Shown piece after piece: positions 7,324-15,646 of a DNA stretch of 64,000 bases. A program made the position numbers and the translations under genes. The notes beneath the pieces are model-generated. The model made no database searches and was not told the origin of the DNA. It saw nothing but the letters and a program-made list of their open reading frames with translations. Numbering within the stretch: the first letter of the stretch is position 1; every line of letters starts with the position of its first letter. The stretch comes from Paracoccus sp. SMMA_5_TC (lineage in GTDB: Bacteria > Pseudomonadota > Alphaproteobacteria > Rhodobacterales > Rhodobacteraceae). Location: contig NZ_CP102355.1 of the NCBI RefSeq assembly GCF_009696685.2, positions 62,001 through 126,000 of the forward strand, written 5' to 3'.

Positions 7324-8601
7324 ATGCCCACGCCCCCTTCGGAATACCGCTATCCCTGCGAAAACTGCGGCGCCAGCCTTGAGTTTTCGCCCGGACAACA
7401 AAGCCTTGTCTGCCCCTATTGCGGGCATGAGCAGCATATCGGCCCCGGCCCGGCGCGGGCCCCGGCCCGGCAGGCCGAGCATGGCCCCTGGGGCGACCGA
7501 ACCATGCTGGGCGTGCCGTCCAGCGGCCGCGCCCTGCAATGGGACGGCGGGCACAAGTCGGACCTGACCGAGATTCCGCTGGAACGCGGGTTGCGGCTGG
7601 ACGCGGCCTCGGACCTGACAGAAAACCTGCGCACCCTGTCCTGCCCCAATTGCGGGGCCAAGGTGGAAATCACCAGCGACCGCCACGCCAGCACCTGCCC
7701 CTTCTGTGCCACCGCCGTGGTGACCGACACCGGGCCCTCGCGCCAGATCAAGCCGCAGGGGGTGCTGCCCTTTGTCATCACCGAACAGCAGGCGCGCGCC
7801 GCGCTCGAGGATTGGCTGCGCGGGCTGTGGTTCGCGCCCTCGGGGCTGACCGCCTATGCCCGGCGCGGCAAGCGGATGAGCGGGGTTTATTCGCCGTTCT
7901 GGACCTTCGACGCCGACACCCGCTCGACCTACAGCGGTGCGCGCGGCGACTGGTATTTCGAGACCGTCTATGTGACCCAGACCGTGAACGGCCGGCCGCA
8001 GCGGGTCGCCCAACAGGTGCGGCGCACGCGCTGGACGCCGGTCTCGGGCCAGGTGGCGCGGAATTTCGACGATGTGCTGGTGCTGGCGGCCAGTTCCTTG
8101 CCGCGGCGCATCACCGATGCGCTGGCGCCCTGGGACCTGTCGCATCTCATGCCCTATCGCCCGGAATACCTGGCCGGCTTCCTGGCCGAGGGCTATACAG
8201 TGCCGCTGGCTGCCGGCCATGACATCGCGCGTCAGGAAATGGCGGGGGTGATCGCCATGGATGTGCGCCGCGCCATCGGCGGCAACGAACAACAGATATC
8301 CAGTATCCAGACCCGCCACAGCAACGAGACCTTCAAGCACATCCTGCTGCCGGTCTGGACTGCCGCCTATCGCTACAACGGACAGAGCTACCGTTTCGTG
8401 GTCAATGGCCAGTCGGGCCGGGTCCAGGGCGAAAGGCCGTGGTCGGTGTGGAAGATCGCGCTGGCCGTGCTGCTGGCGGCGCTGGTGGTGGCGGCGCTGC
8501 TGTGGCTGAACCAGGGTGGGCAGCTGCGCATCGGCCAGATGCCGGCCGCGCAGACGCCGACCGATGCGGCAAGCGCCATCTGGTCAGGGGGGACGACGTG
8601 A
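7324..8601 (+). CDS. zinc-ribbon membrane protein, YdjG-like
   Basis: The 425-residue protein carries two zinc ribbons at the N-terminus: CENC-CPYC (residues about 11-35) and CPNC-CPFC (about 110-137). A long domain with GVLPFVITEQQARAALEDWL and YSPFWTFDADTRS follows, then one transmembrane helix near residues 380-398 and a short tail. Such proteins are often mis-annotated as primosomal or TFIIB-like because of the ribbons. The layout matches B. subtilis YdjG, partner of the SPFH protein encoded just upstream (9-base gap). Likely role: the membrane anchor of an SPFH-based membrane-stress complex (inference from family and context). Confidence 0.8.
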   Translation: MPTPPSEYRYPCENCGASLEFSPGQQSLVCPYCGHEQHIGPGPARAPARQAEHGPWGDRTMLGVPSSGRALQWDGGHKSDLTEIPLERGLRLDAASDLTENLRTLSCPNCGAKVEITSDRHASTCPFCATAVVTDTGPSRQIKPQGVLPFVITEQQARAALEDWLRGLWFAPSGLTAYARRGKRMSGVYSPFWTFDADTRSTYSGARGDWYFETVYVTQTVNGRPQRVAQQVRRTRWTPVSGQVARNFDDVLVLAASSLPRRITDALAPWDLSHLMPYRPEYLAGFLAEGYTVPLAAGHDIARQEMAGVIAMDVRRAIGGNEQQISSIQTRHSNETFKHILLPVWTAAYRYNGQSYRFVVNGQSGRVQGERPWSVWKIALAVLLAALVVAALLWLNQGGQLRIGQMPAAQTPTDAASAIWSGGTT

Positions 8602-9545
8602 TCCTGTGCGTGGGCGAATCGCTGATCGACATGCTGCCACAGCCGGACGGCAGCTATCGGCCGCTGCCGGGCGGGTCGGTCTATAACACGGCGCTGGCGC
8701 TGGGGCGGCTGGGGGTGCCGACCGGCTATCTGTGGCCGCTGGGCAACGACGGCTTCGCCGAGATGCTCTTGGCGCGCTTGCAGGCGGCGGGGGTGGCGAC
8801 CGATCTGTGCCCGCGCCCGGACCTGCCGACCAGCCTGGCCTTTGTCAGCCTGACCGGGGCCGAGGCGCGCTATGTTTTCTATACCCAGGGCACCGCCGGC
8901 GGGCGCCTGGACGCCGAAACCCTGCCCGATCTTCCCGGAAATACCGACGCGCTGTTCATTGGCGGCATCAGCCTGGCCCAGGACGCCACCGCCGCCGGGG
9001 TCGAGGCGCTGGTCCGGCGCCTGCCGGCGGACATACCCGTGATTCTGGATGCCAATATCCGCCCGCCTGCCGCCACCGATGGCGCCGCCTATCGCCAACG
9101 GTTGCAGCGGCTGCTGGCGCGCGCCGATCTGGTCAAACTGTCGGTCGAGGATCTGCACTGGCTGATGCCCGGCACCGATCCCGACGCGGCCGCCGCGACG
9201 ATCCTGGGGCAAGGGGCGCGGGCGGTGCTGCTGACGCGCGGCGCGGCCGGCGCCAGCGCCTATGGACCGGGCGGTGGCCGGGTCGATTGCTCGGCGGTGC
9301 CGACGGTCGCGGCCGACAGCATCGGCGCCGGCGACACCTTCAACGCCGGGGTGCTGGCGGCGCTGCACGATCTGGGCGTGCTGGGCCGCGGCGGTCTGGC
9401 GCGATTGGGTCCGGGCATCCTGGGGCGGGCACTGTCGCAGGGGTGCCACGCGGCGGCGATCGCCGTGTCGCGACCGGGGGCGGATCCGCCCTGGCGCCAT
9501 GAACTGGCGGCAGCCATGACCGCCGGCGGCGCTACAGCGCCCTGA
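8598..9545 (+). CDS. PfkB-family sugar kinase (fructokinase-like)
   Basis: The 315-residue kinase begins at GTG 8598 (MILCVGESLIDMLP), overlapping the upstream stop by GTGA. The PfkB signature GGSVYNTALALGRLG lies near the N-terminus and the ATP/anion-hole motif DSIGAGDTFNAGVL near residue 240, including the catalytic aspartate. It phosphorylates a sugar, probably fructose or a related ketose; substrate cannot be set from sequence. It seems translationally coupled to the zinc-ribbon gene, an unexpected partner. Its last 14 bases overlap the 3' end of the convergent hflX. Confidence 0.88.
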   Translation: MILCVGESLIDMLPQPDGSYRPLPGGSVYNTALALGRLGVPTGYLWPLGNDGFAEMLLARLQAAGVATDLCPRPDLPTSLAFVSLTGAEARYVFYTQGTAGGRLDAETLPDLPGNTDALFIGGISLAQDATAAGVEALVRRLPADIPVILDANIRPPAATDGAAYRQRLQRLLARADLVKLSVEDLHWLMPGTDPDAAAATILGQGARAVLLTRGAAGASAYGPGGGRVDCSAVPTVAADSIGAGDTFNAGVLAALHDLGVLGRGGLARLGPGILGRALSQGCHAAAIAVSRPGADPPWRHELAAAMTAGGATAP

Positions 9546-10839
9546 AGGCGGCCTTTTGCCGGTCGGTCCAGCGCAGCCGCAGATGCACACCATCCTCGCG
9601 CATCTCCTCGTGCGTGACCACGCCCTGGCCGTGCAGCCAGGCGCGGCGGCGCCCGTCACCATGCGCCAGCACCAGTTCGTCGGCACGGCGCGGTTCGTCC
9701 AGCGCATCGGCCAGGCCCTGTTCGACCGCGGCCAGAAGCTCGTCCAGCCCTTCGCCGGTCAGCGCCGAAATCGCCTGCACCCCCTGGGTGCGGGAATCGG
9801 TGCGGCGCAGCGCCGCTCGGCTGTCCTCGGCCAGCGCGTCGATCTTGTTCCAGACCTCGATCATCGGCACGGTTTCCTCGACCCCCAGCGAGCCCAGGAT
9901 CTCGGCCACATCGGCCGCCTGCTGTTCGGTTTCGGGGTGGCTTATGTCGCGCACATGCAGGATCAGGTCGGCGGCCAGTACCTCTTCCAGCGTGGCGCGG
10001 AAGGCCGCGACCAGCTCGTGCGGCAGATCGCTGATGAAGCCCACCGTATCCGACAGGATCACCCGCCGCCCGCCGGGCAGCACCATCTGGCGCATGGTCG
10101 GGTCCAGCGTCGCGAACAACTGGTCCTTGGCCATGACCTCGGCCCCGGTCAGGCGGTTGAACAGCGTTGACTTGCCGGCGTTGGTATAGCCGACCAGCGC
10201 GACGATCGGATAGGGCACCTTGGCGCGGGCCTTGCGGTGCAGCTCGCGCGTCCGGACCACGCGTTCCAGCTGCCGGCGCAGGCGGATGATCTGTTCGTCG
10301 ATGGCGCGGCGGTCGGCCTCGATCTGGGTTTCGCCGGGGCCGCCCACAAAGCCGAAGCCACCGCGCTGGCGTTCCAGATGCGTCCAGGCCCGCACAAGGC
10401 GCGTGCGCTGATAGGCCAGCGCCGCCATTTCCACCTGCAACACGCCTTCTCGGGTCTGGGCCCGGTCGGCAAAGATTTCCAGAATCAGGCCGGTGCGGTC
10501 CAGGATCTTGACCCCCCACTCCTTTTCCAGGTTGCGCTGCTGGACCGGGGTGACGGGTCCGTCGATCAGCACCAGTTCCGCGCCCTGCCCCTCGGCGGCG
10601 GCCTTCAGTTGCTGGCCGATTTCCTCGCGCTTGCCCTTGGAAAACAGCATCCCCGCATCGGGGTTGCGCAGGCGGGCCACCGCGGCGCCGACCACCTCGA
10701 TCGCCGGCAGCGCATGGGCCAGCGCCACCGCCTCCTCCAGCGCAAGTTCGGGGGCGCGGCGGGTGCGGGCATTGCCCAGATCGGGGTGGATCACATAGGC
10801 GCGGGTCGGGCGGTCCCGGGTGTCGCTGGGTTCGGGCAA
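9532..10839 (-). CDS. hflX: ribosome-associated GTPase HflX
   Basis: The 435-residue GTPase splits or rescues stalled ribosomes. The N-terminal HflX domain carries NPDAGMLFSKGKREEIG, followed by a helical linker and the G domain with P-loop GYTNAGKSTLF, G3 DTVGFISDLP and G4 NKID. It starts with TTG at 10839, directly abutting the hfq stop, so it depends on hfq translation. An internal GTG (codon 15) is a possible alternative. The hfq-hflX order is conserved in proteobacteria. Confidence 0.95.
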   Translation of the reverse strand: MPEPSDTRDRPTRAYVIHPDLGNARTRRAPELALEEAVALAHALPAIEVVGAAVARLRNPDAGMLFSKGKREEIGQQLKAAAEGQGAELVLIDGPVTPVQQRNLEKEWGVKILDRTGLILEIFADRAQTREGVLQVEMAALAYQRTRLVRAWTHLERQRGGFGFVGGPGETQIEADRRAIDEQIIRLRRQLERVVRTRELHRKARAKVPYPIVALVGYTNAGKSTLFNRLTGAEVMAKDQLFATLDPTMRQMVLPGGRRVILSDTVGFISDLPHELVAAFRATLEEVLAADLILHVRDISHPETEQQAADVAEILGSLGVEETVPMIEVWNKIDALAEDSRAALRRTDSRTQGVQAISALTGEGLDELLAAVEQGLADALDEPRRADELVLAHGDGRRRAWLHGQGVVTHEEMREDGVHLRLRWTDRQKAAFRAL

Positions 10840-11073
10840 TCAGTCCTCGCCGTCATAAAGGCTGATCGGCTGCCCCGGCATGATGGTCGAGATGGCGTGC
10901 TTGTAGACCAGCTGCGACTGACCGTCGCGGCGCAGCAGCACGCAGAAATTGTCGAACCAGGTGATGACACCCTGCAGTTTCACACCGTTGATAAGAAAGA
11001 TCGTCACCGGAACCTTGCCCTTGCGGACATGGTTCAGAAAAGCGTCCTGAAGGTTCTGTTTGTCGCCGGCCAT
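10840..11073 (-). CDS. hfq: RNA chaperone Hfq
   Basis: This 77-residue Sm-like protein forms a hexamer that pairs small RNAs with mRNAs. The Sm1 region ([20 protein letters not shown]), [19 protein letters not shown] and the Sm2 motif YKHAIST are intact. The ATG at 11073 is preferred over one 11 codons upstream: it has AAGG about 8 bases before it and gives the usual MAGDKQN start. It lies between trkH and hflX. Confidence 0.97.
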   Translation of the reverse strand: MAGDKQNLQDAFLNHVRKGKVPVTIFLINGVKLQGVITWFDNFCVLLRRDGQSQLVYKHAISTIMPGQPISLYDGED

Positions 11074-11150
11074 TCGATGCACCTTGTTCTTATCGCGGGT
11101 TTTCAAGACTTAGGCGAGCGGCAGGCGGCTTGCAAGCGGATCAATGGGCC

Positions 11151-12773
11151 CTAGCGTCGCCAGTATTCGGGCGACAGCAGCGCCAGCAGCGCCAGGGTCT
11201 CGACCCGGCCGACGATCATCGCGCCGGCCAGGATCGCCTTGGTGACGCCCGGCAGCCCCGCCCAGCCCTGCCAGGGCGCCCCGGCCATGCCGGCCGACCC
11301 CTGGAATGTGGGGGTCAGCGGAATCGCCCCGGCCAGGGGACCGGTATTGGTCAGCGCGGAAATCGACAGGATGGTGGCCGAATCGAATTCGATTTCCTGC
11401 AGCGAAATCAGCATCACCACCACGGCGATGGAACTTGCAAACAGCATGAAGAAGATGAACGCCAGATAGGCGCCCTCGCGCCGCAGCCGACGTGCCAGCA
11501 GCCCGCCGCCGCCCACGGATGTCGGGTGGACGATGCGTTCCACCTCGCGCTGGCTGTGACGCGCCAGGGCATAGACGCGCAGCAGCTTGACCCCGCCGGC
11601 GGTGGTGGCGACGCCGCCCCCCATCATCGCAAGGCCGGCCAGGATCAGCCCCGGCGAGCTGAGCCCCGACCAGTTGCGCGCCCCCTGCCATTCGATCGAG
11701 TTCCAGCCGGTGGTCGTCAGATAGCTGAGGCCGTTGAAGATGCCGCCCCAGGCCGCCGACAGCGCACTGTCAAGCGTTGTCAGGAACCCGGTGCCACCGC
11801 CCGGCGTCACCCCGATGGCGCCCAGGAAATGACGCGCGAACAGCATCGCCGACACCAGCAGCACCACGCCCGCCGCCATTTGCAGTTCCGGATCGCCCCG
11901 CCAGCGCTCGCTGATGGTCAGTTCGCCGCCACCGGGCCAGAACCGCCGGGACAGCGCCGGGATCAGGAACAGAAAGATCACCACCTCGCCGGCGATGCCA
12001 CTGGCCTGCCCGGCCGGGCCGCTGACCGGGCTGATGCCGCTGGTCGACAGCGTGCCCATGGCGCGGGTCAGCGCGACCAGCCCGGTTTCGCCCAGCATCA
12101 GCAGCAGCACCCACATCGCCAGGGTCAAGCCCGCATAGACCGGAAACACCACCCGCACCGCGCGATAGGCACGGCTGACCGGATCGACCAGTTCCGTGTC
12201 GAAGGTTGGTGGCGACAGATGGGTGACGATGCTGGGCAGTTCTGCCGGCCGCGGCAGCCGCTCGAACCGCTCGGATCGACCATAGGGCATGGCCATGATC
12301 TCGAACCCGCCGACGCGCAGGGGCGCCAGCAGGGAGATGGCGGCGACCAGCATGAAAAGCCCCCCCAGCCAGCCGACGATGGCCCGCCACAGGTGCAGCG
12401 ACGGCGCCAGCAGTTCCGCCGAATAGAGCGACGCGCCCGTGGTGGTCAGACAGGACACCATTTCCCACCAGGCGTTCAGAAACCCGGTGTCAGGCAAGGC
12501 CATGGCAAAAGGCACCGCCATGATCGCCGGCAGCAGCGTCATCGTGCCCAGCATGGTCAGCAGCACCGCGCGCGGGCGTGCTTCTTGCGGGGCATCGGCG
12601 GTTGCCAGACCCAGGATTGCGCATAAAAGCAGCCAAAGCCCTGCCGCGCCCAGAAAGATGCTGCCGATGCGATGGTCGTCCAGCGCATGGGCATGAAGCC
12701 CCGGCACCGCCATGGCCAGGGCGGTGATCCCGGCCAGAATCACGATCAGCGGCAGGCGCAGCAGCATTCGCAT
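11151..12773 (-). CDS. trkH: potassium transporter subunit TrkH/KtrB
   Basis: The 540-residue integral membrane protein forms the K+ translocation pore. It has many hydrophobic helices from residue 5 onward, a selectivity-filter-like loop SCLTTTGAS (about 107-115) and a later TTAGGVKLLRV after MMGGGVA. It is longer than minimal KtrB and fits the alphaproteobacterial TrkH group. trkA, encoding the regulatory subunit, lies directly upstream (11-base gap). Confidence 0.93.
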   Translation of the reverse strand: MRMLLRLPLIVILAGITALAMAVPGLHAHALDDHRIGSIFLGAAGLWLLLCAILGLATADAPQEARPRAVLLTMLGTMTLLPAIMAVPFAMALPDTGFLNAWWEMVSCLTTTGASLYSAELLAPSLHLWRAIVGWLGGLFMLVAAISLLAPLRVGGFEIMAMPYGRSERFERLPRPAELPSIVTHLSPPTFDTELVDPVSRAYRAVRVVFPVYAGLTLAMWVLLLMLGETGLVALTRAMGTLSTSGISPVSGPAGQASGIAGEVVIFLFLIPALSRRFWPGGGELTISERWRGDPELQMAAGVVLLVSAMLFARHFLGAIGVTPGGGTGFLTTLDSALSAAWGGIFNGLSYLTTTGWNSIEWQGARNWSGLSSPGLILAGLAMMGGGVATTAGGVKLLRVYALARHSQREVERIVHPTSVGGGGLLARRLRREGAYLAFIFFMLFASSIAVVVMLISLQEIEFDSATILSISALTNTGPLAGAIPLTPTFQGSAGMAGAPWQGWAGLPGVTKAILAGAMIVGRVETLALLALLSPEYWRR

Positions 12774-12784
12774 CGCATCCGCAC

Positions 12785-14161
12785 CTAGAAGAAATCGATC
12801 GAGACCTGCAACAGTGTCTCGACCTCGGGGATGTCCTTGCTGAGCGCGAAGATCACCACCACATCGCCTTCCTCGATGCGCATGTCTCCGGTCGGTTTCA
12901 GGACGCGGTCGCCCTTTTGCACCGCACCCAGCAGCGCGCCTTCAGGAAAGTCGATGTCGCGGATCGGCCGCCCGCATATGGGCGAGGTAGACAGCACCTG
13001 CGCCTCGATCACCTCGGCCTCGGCATCGCCGATGGAATAGATGTCGCGCACGCGGCCGTGGCGGATATGGCGCAGGATGGTCGACACGGTCGAGGCACGC
13101 GGGTTGATGAAGGCGTCGATGTCCAGCGGCTCCATCAGCGACATCAGCGTGGGGTCGTTGACCAGCGAGATCGCGAGCCTGGCCCCGGCCTGCTTGGCGC
13201 GCACCGCCGCAAGGATGTTGGTCTTGTCGTCGTCGGTGATTGCCAGCACCGCATCGGCGCGCGGCACCGCCGCCTCTTCCAGCAGTTCGGCCGACAAGCC
13301 GTCGCCGTTCAGCACGATGGTGCGATTGAGCGCATCGGCCGCATCCTCGGCCCGCGCCCGATTGCGTTCGATCAGCTTCACCCGCACGCGCTCGCGGCGC
13401 GATTCCAGCGCCTGCGCCACCGCCAGGCCGACATTGCCGGCGCCGATGATGACCACGCTTTCCTGCCGGGCAGCGGGCTTGCCGAACACCTCCAGCGTGC
13501 GCGGAACATCCTCGGTGCGGGTAAAGACATAGATCTGGTCGCCCTCGAACAGCTGGTCATTGGCTTCGGGCGCGAACAGGCGGCCGCCGCGGCGCACGCC
13601 GGCGACCAGGGCCATCAGGCTGGTGAACATCTCGTTCAACTGACGCAGCGGCGTGTTCAGCACCGGACTGTCGGCGTCCAGCGAAATGCCCAGAAGGTGC
13701 AGACGTCCCTCCAGAAAGGTTTCCGCGTCAAAGGTCGAGGGCGCCGACAGCCGTTGCAGCGCCGCCCGCGCCACCTCGCGTTCGGGCGAGATCACCACAT
13801 CGATGGGCAGACGGTCGGCGCGGTAAAGGTCGGAATACATCGCATCCAGATAGGCCGGCGCCCGCAATCGCGCGATCTTGCGCGGCACCTGGAACACGGC
13901 ATGGGCCACCTGGCAGGTAACCATGTTCACCTCGTCCGAATAGGTGGCGGCGATGATAAGGTCGGCATCGCGCGCACCCGCGCGTTCCAGCACGTCGGGA
14001 TGGCTGGCAAAGCCCGTGACCCCCTGCACGTCCAGCGCGTCGGTGGCGCGCCGGATAAGTTCGGCATTGGTGTCGATGATGGTGACATCGTTGCGTTCGC
14101 CCGACAGATGGCGGGCGATATGCCACCCCACCTGCCCCGCACCGCAGATGATGATCTTCAT
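12785..14161 (-). CDS. trkA: Trk potassium uptake regulatory subunit TrkA
   Basis: The 458-residue cytoplasmic protein gates TrkH in response to nucleotides. It consists of two repeats, each an RCK_N Rossmann domain followed by an RCK_C domain. The first NAD-binding motif is GAGQVGWHIA at residues 7-16, and the second is GAGNVGLAVAQAL near 238. It ends IDFF. It lies between ntrX and trkH on the same strand, with about 96 bases to ntrX. Confidence 0.96.
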   Translation of the reverse strand: MKIIICGAGQVGWHIARHLSGERNDVTIIDTNAELIRRATDALDVQGVTGFASHPDVLERAGARDADLIIAATYSDEVNMVTCQVAHAVFQVPRKIARLRAPAYLDAMYSDLYRADRLPIDVVISPEREVARAALQRLSAPSTFDAETFLEGRLHLLGISLDADSPVLNTPLRQLNEMFTSLMALVAGVRRGGRLFAPEANDQLFEGDQIYVFTRTEDVPRTLEVFGKPAARQESVVIIGAGNVGLAVAQALESRRERVRVKLIERNRARAEDAADALNRTIVLNGDGLSAELLEEAAVPRADAVLAITDDDKTNILAAVRAKQAGARLAISLVNDPTLMSLMEPLDIDAFINPRASTVSTILRHIRHGRVRDIYSIGDAEAEVIEAQVLSTSPICGRPIRDIDFPEGALLGAVQKGDRVLKPTGDMRIEEGDVVVIFALSKDIPEVETLLQVSIDFF

Positions 14162-14257
14162 TCCGGCCCCGGTTGTTGACCCTGGTCAACGGCGATCCTA
14201 GCGCGGCTTGCGGCCGGCCGATACAGGGAAATCCCCGTCCGGCCGGACCGGCCGGCG

Positions 14258-15646
14258 TCATTTGCCCATCAATTCCTCTTCGACCCGCATGCCGCCGACG
14301 ACGCCCAGCGACTTCAGCTTGCGGTGCAGGGCCGAACGTTCCATGCCGACGAATTGCGCGGTGCGGCTGATATTGCCGCCAAAGCGGTTGATCTGCGCCA
14401 GCAGGTATTCGCGCTCGAAAAGTTCGCGTGCCTCGCGCAGCGCCAGGCTGGTGATCTGCGGCCCCAGCGCCAGCGCCTCGCTGGTCGAGGTGCTGCCGTT
14501 CTGGGTTTCCAGTTCCGACGGCTGGATCGGCCCGTTGCCGTCCCCCAGGATCAGCACCCGTTCGATGACGTTGCGCAGCTGGCGGATGTTGCCCGGCCAG
14601 TGCATTGCCTGCAACGCGGCGCAGGTTTCCTCGCTGAGGCGACGCAGCGGCAGCCCCTGCACCTGGTGGAAATGCTCGACGAAATGTTCGGCCAGCAGCG
14701 GGATGTCGTCGCGCCGTTCGGCCAGCGAAGGCACCGCAACCGGCACCACGTTCAGACGATCGTAAAGTTCCTGGCGAAAACGTCCGGCGGCGATTTCGGC
14801 CGTCAGGTCGCGGTTGGTCGAGGAAATCACCCGCAGATCCACCCGCACCTTGTCGGTCCCCCCGGCACGCTGGAACTGCTGTTCGGTCAGCACGCGCAGG
14901 ATCTTGGGCTGGGTGCCCAGCGGCATGTCGGCGACCTCGTCGAAATAGATCACGCCGCCATGCGCCTGTTCCAGCAGCCCCGGCTCGACGCCGCGACCGG
15001 GGGTCTCGCGGCCGAACAGCACCTCTTCCATGTGCTCGGGCTCGATGGTGGCGCAGGGCACGGTGACAAAGGGTTCGCGGGCGCGCGGGCTCTGGGCGTG
15101 GATATAGCGCGCCGCGCATTCCTTGCCGGCACCCGGTTCGCCGGTCAGCATCACCCGACCGTTCGATTTCGCCACCTTGTCCAGCTGTTCGCGCATCCGA
15201 CGGAACGGGGCGGAATTGCCCAGCATTTCGGCCGCGCGGCTTTCGCCGCGCTTCAGGGTCGAGTTCTCGCGCCGTAGCCGTGCGGTTTCCATCGCCCGGC
15301 GGATCACCACCAGCAACTGGTCGATGTTGAACGGCTTTTCGATGAAATCATAGGCGCCCTGCTTGATCGCGGCGACGGCGATTTCGATGTTGCCGTGCCC
15401 CGAGATGATGACTACCGGCACATCGGGATTGTTGCGCTTGACCTGCTTGAGAATGTCGATGCCGTCCATCTTGCTGTCCTTCAGCCAGATGTCCAGGATC
15501 ATCAGGGCAGGTTCGACGGCGTTCAGTTCCGCCATCGCCTGATCGGAATTGGCCGCCATGCGCGTCGCAAAACCTTCGTCGCGCAGGATATCGGAAATCA
15601 GTTCGCGGATGTCGCGTTCGTCATCGACAATCAGAATATCGCTCAT
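14258..15646 (-). CDS. ntrX: response regulator NtrX (no GAFTGA)
   Basis: The 462-residue regulator is the partner of NtrY. The receiver domain (1-120) has phosphoacceptor D52 and K in EKPF. The AAA+ domain has Walker A GEPGAGKE and Walker B GGVIYFDEVADM. The sigma-54-contacting GAFTGA loop is absent: after VLFGRETPGRG the sequence goes straight to LLEQAHGG. The C-terminal Fis-type helix-turn-helix is present (GNISRTAQFVGMERSALHRK). Loss of GAFTGA implies sigma-70 regulation or repression rather than classical sigma-54 activation. Its start overlaps the ntrY stop (ATGA). Confidence 0.95.
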   Translation of the reverse strand: MSDILIVDDERDIRELISDILRDEGFATRMAANSDQAMAELNAVEPALMILDIWLKDSKMDGIDILKQVKRNNPDVPVVIISGHGNIEIAVAAIKQGAYDFIEKPFNIDQLLVVIRRAMETARLRRENSTLKRGESRAAEMLGNSAPFRRMREQLDKVAKSNGRVMLTGEPGAGKECAARYIHAQSPRAREPFVTVPCATIEPEHMEEVLFGRETPGRGVEPGLLEQAHGGVIYFDEVADMPLGTQPKILRVLTEQQFQRAGGTDKVRVDLRVISSTNRDLTAEIAAGRFRQELYDRLNVVPVAVPSLAERRDDIPLLAEHFVEHFHQVQGLPLRRLSEETCAALQAMHWPGNIRQLRNVIERVLILGDGNGPIQPSELETQNGSTSTSEALALGPQITSLALREARELFEREYLLAQINRFGGNISRTAQFVGMERSALHRKLKSLGVVGGMRVEEELMGK

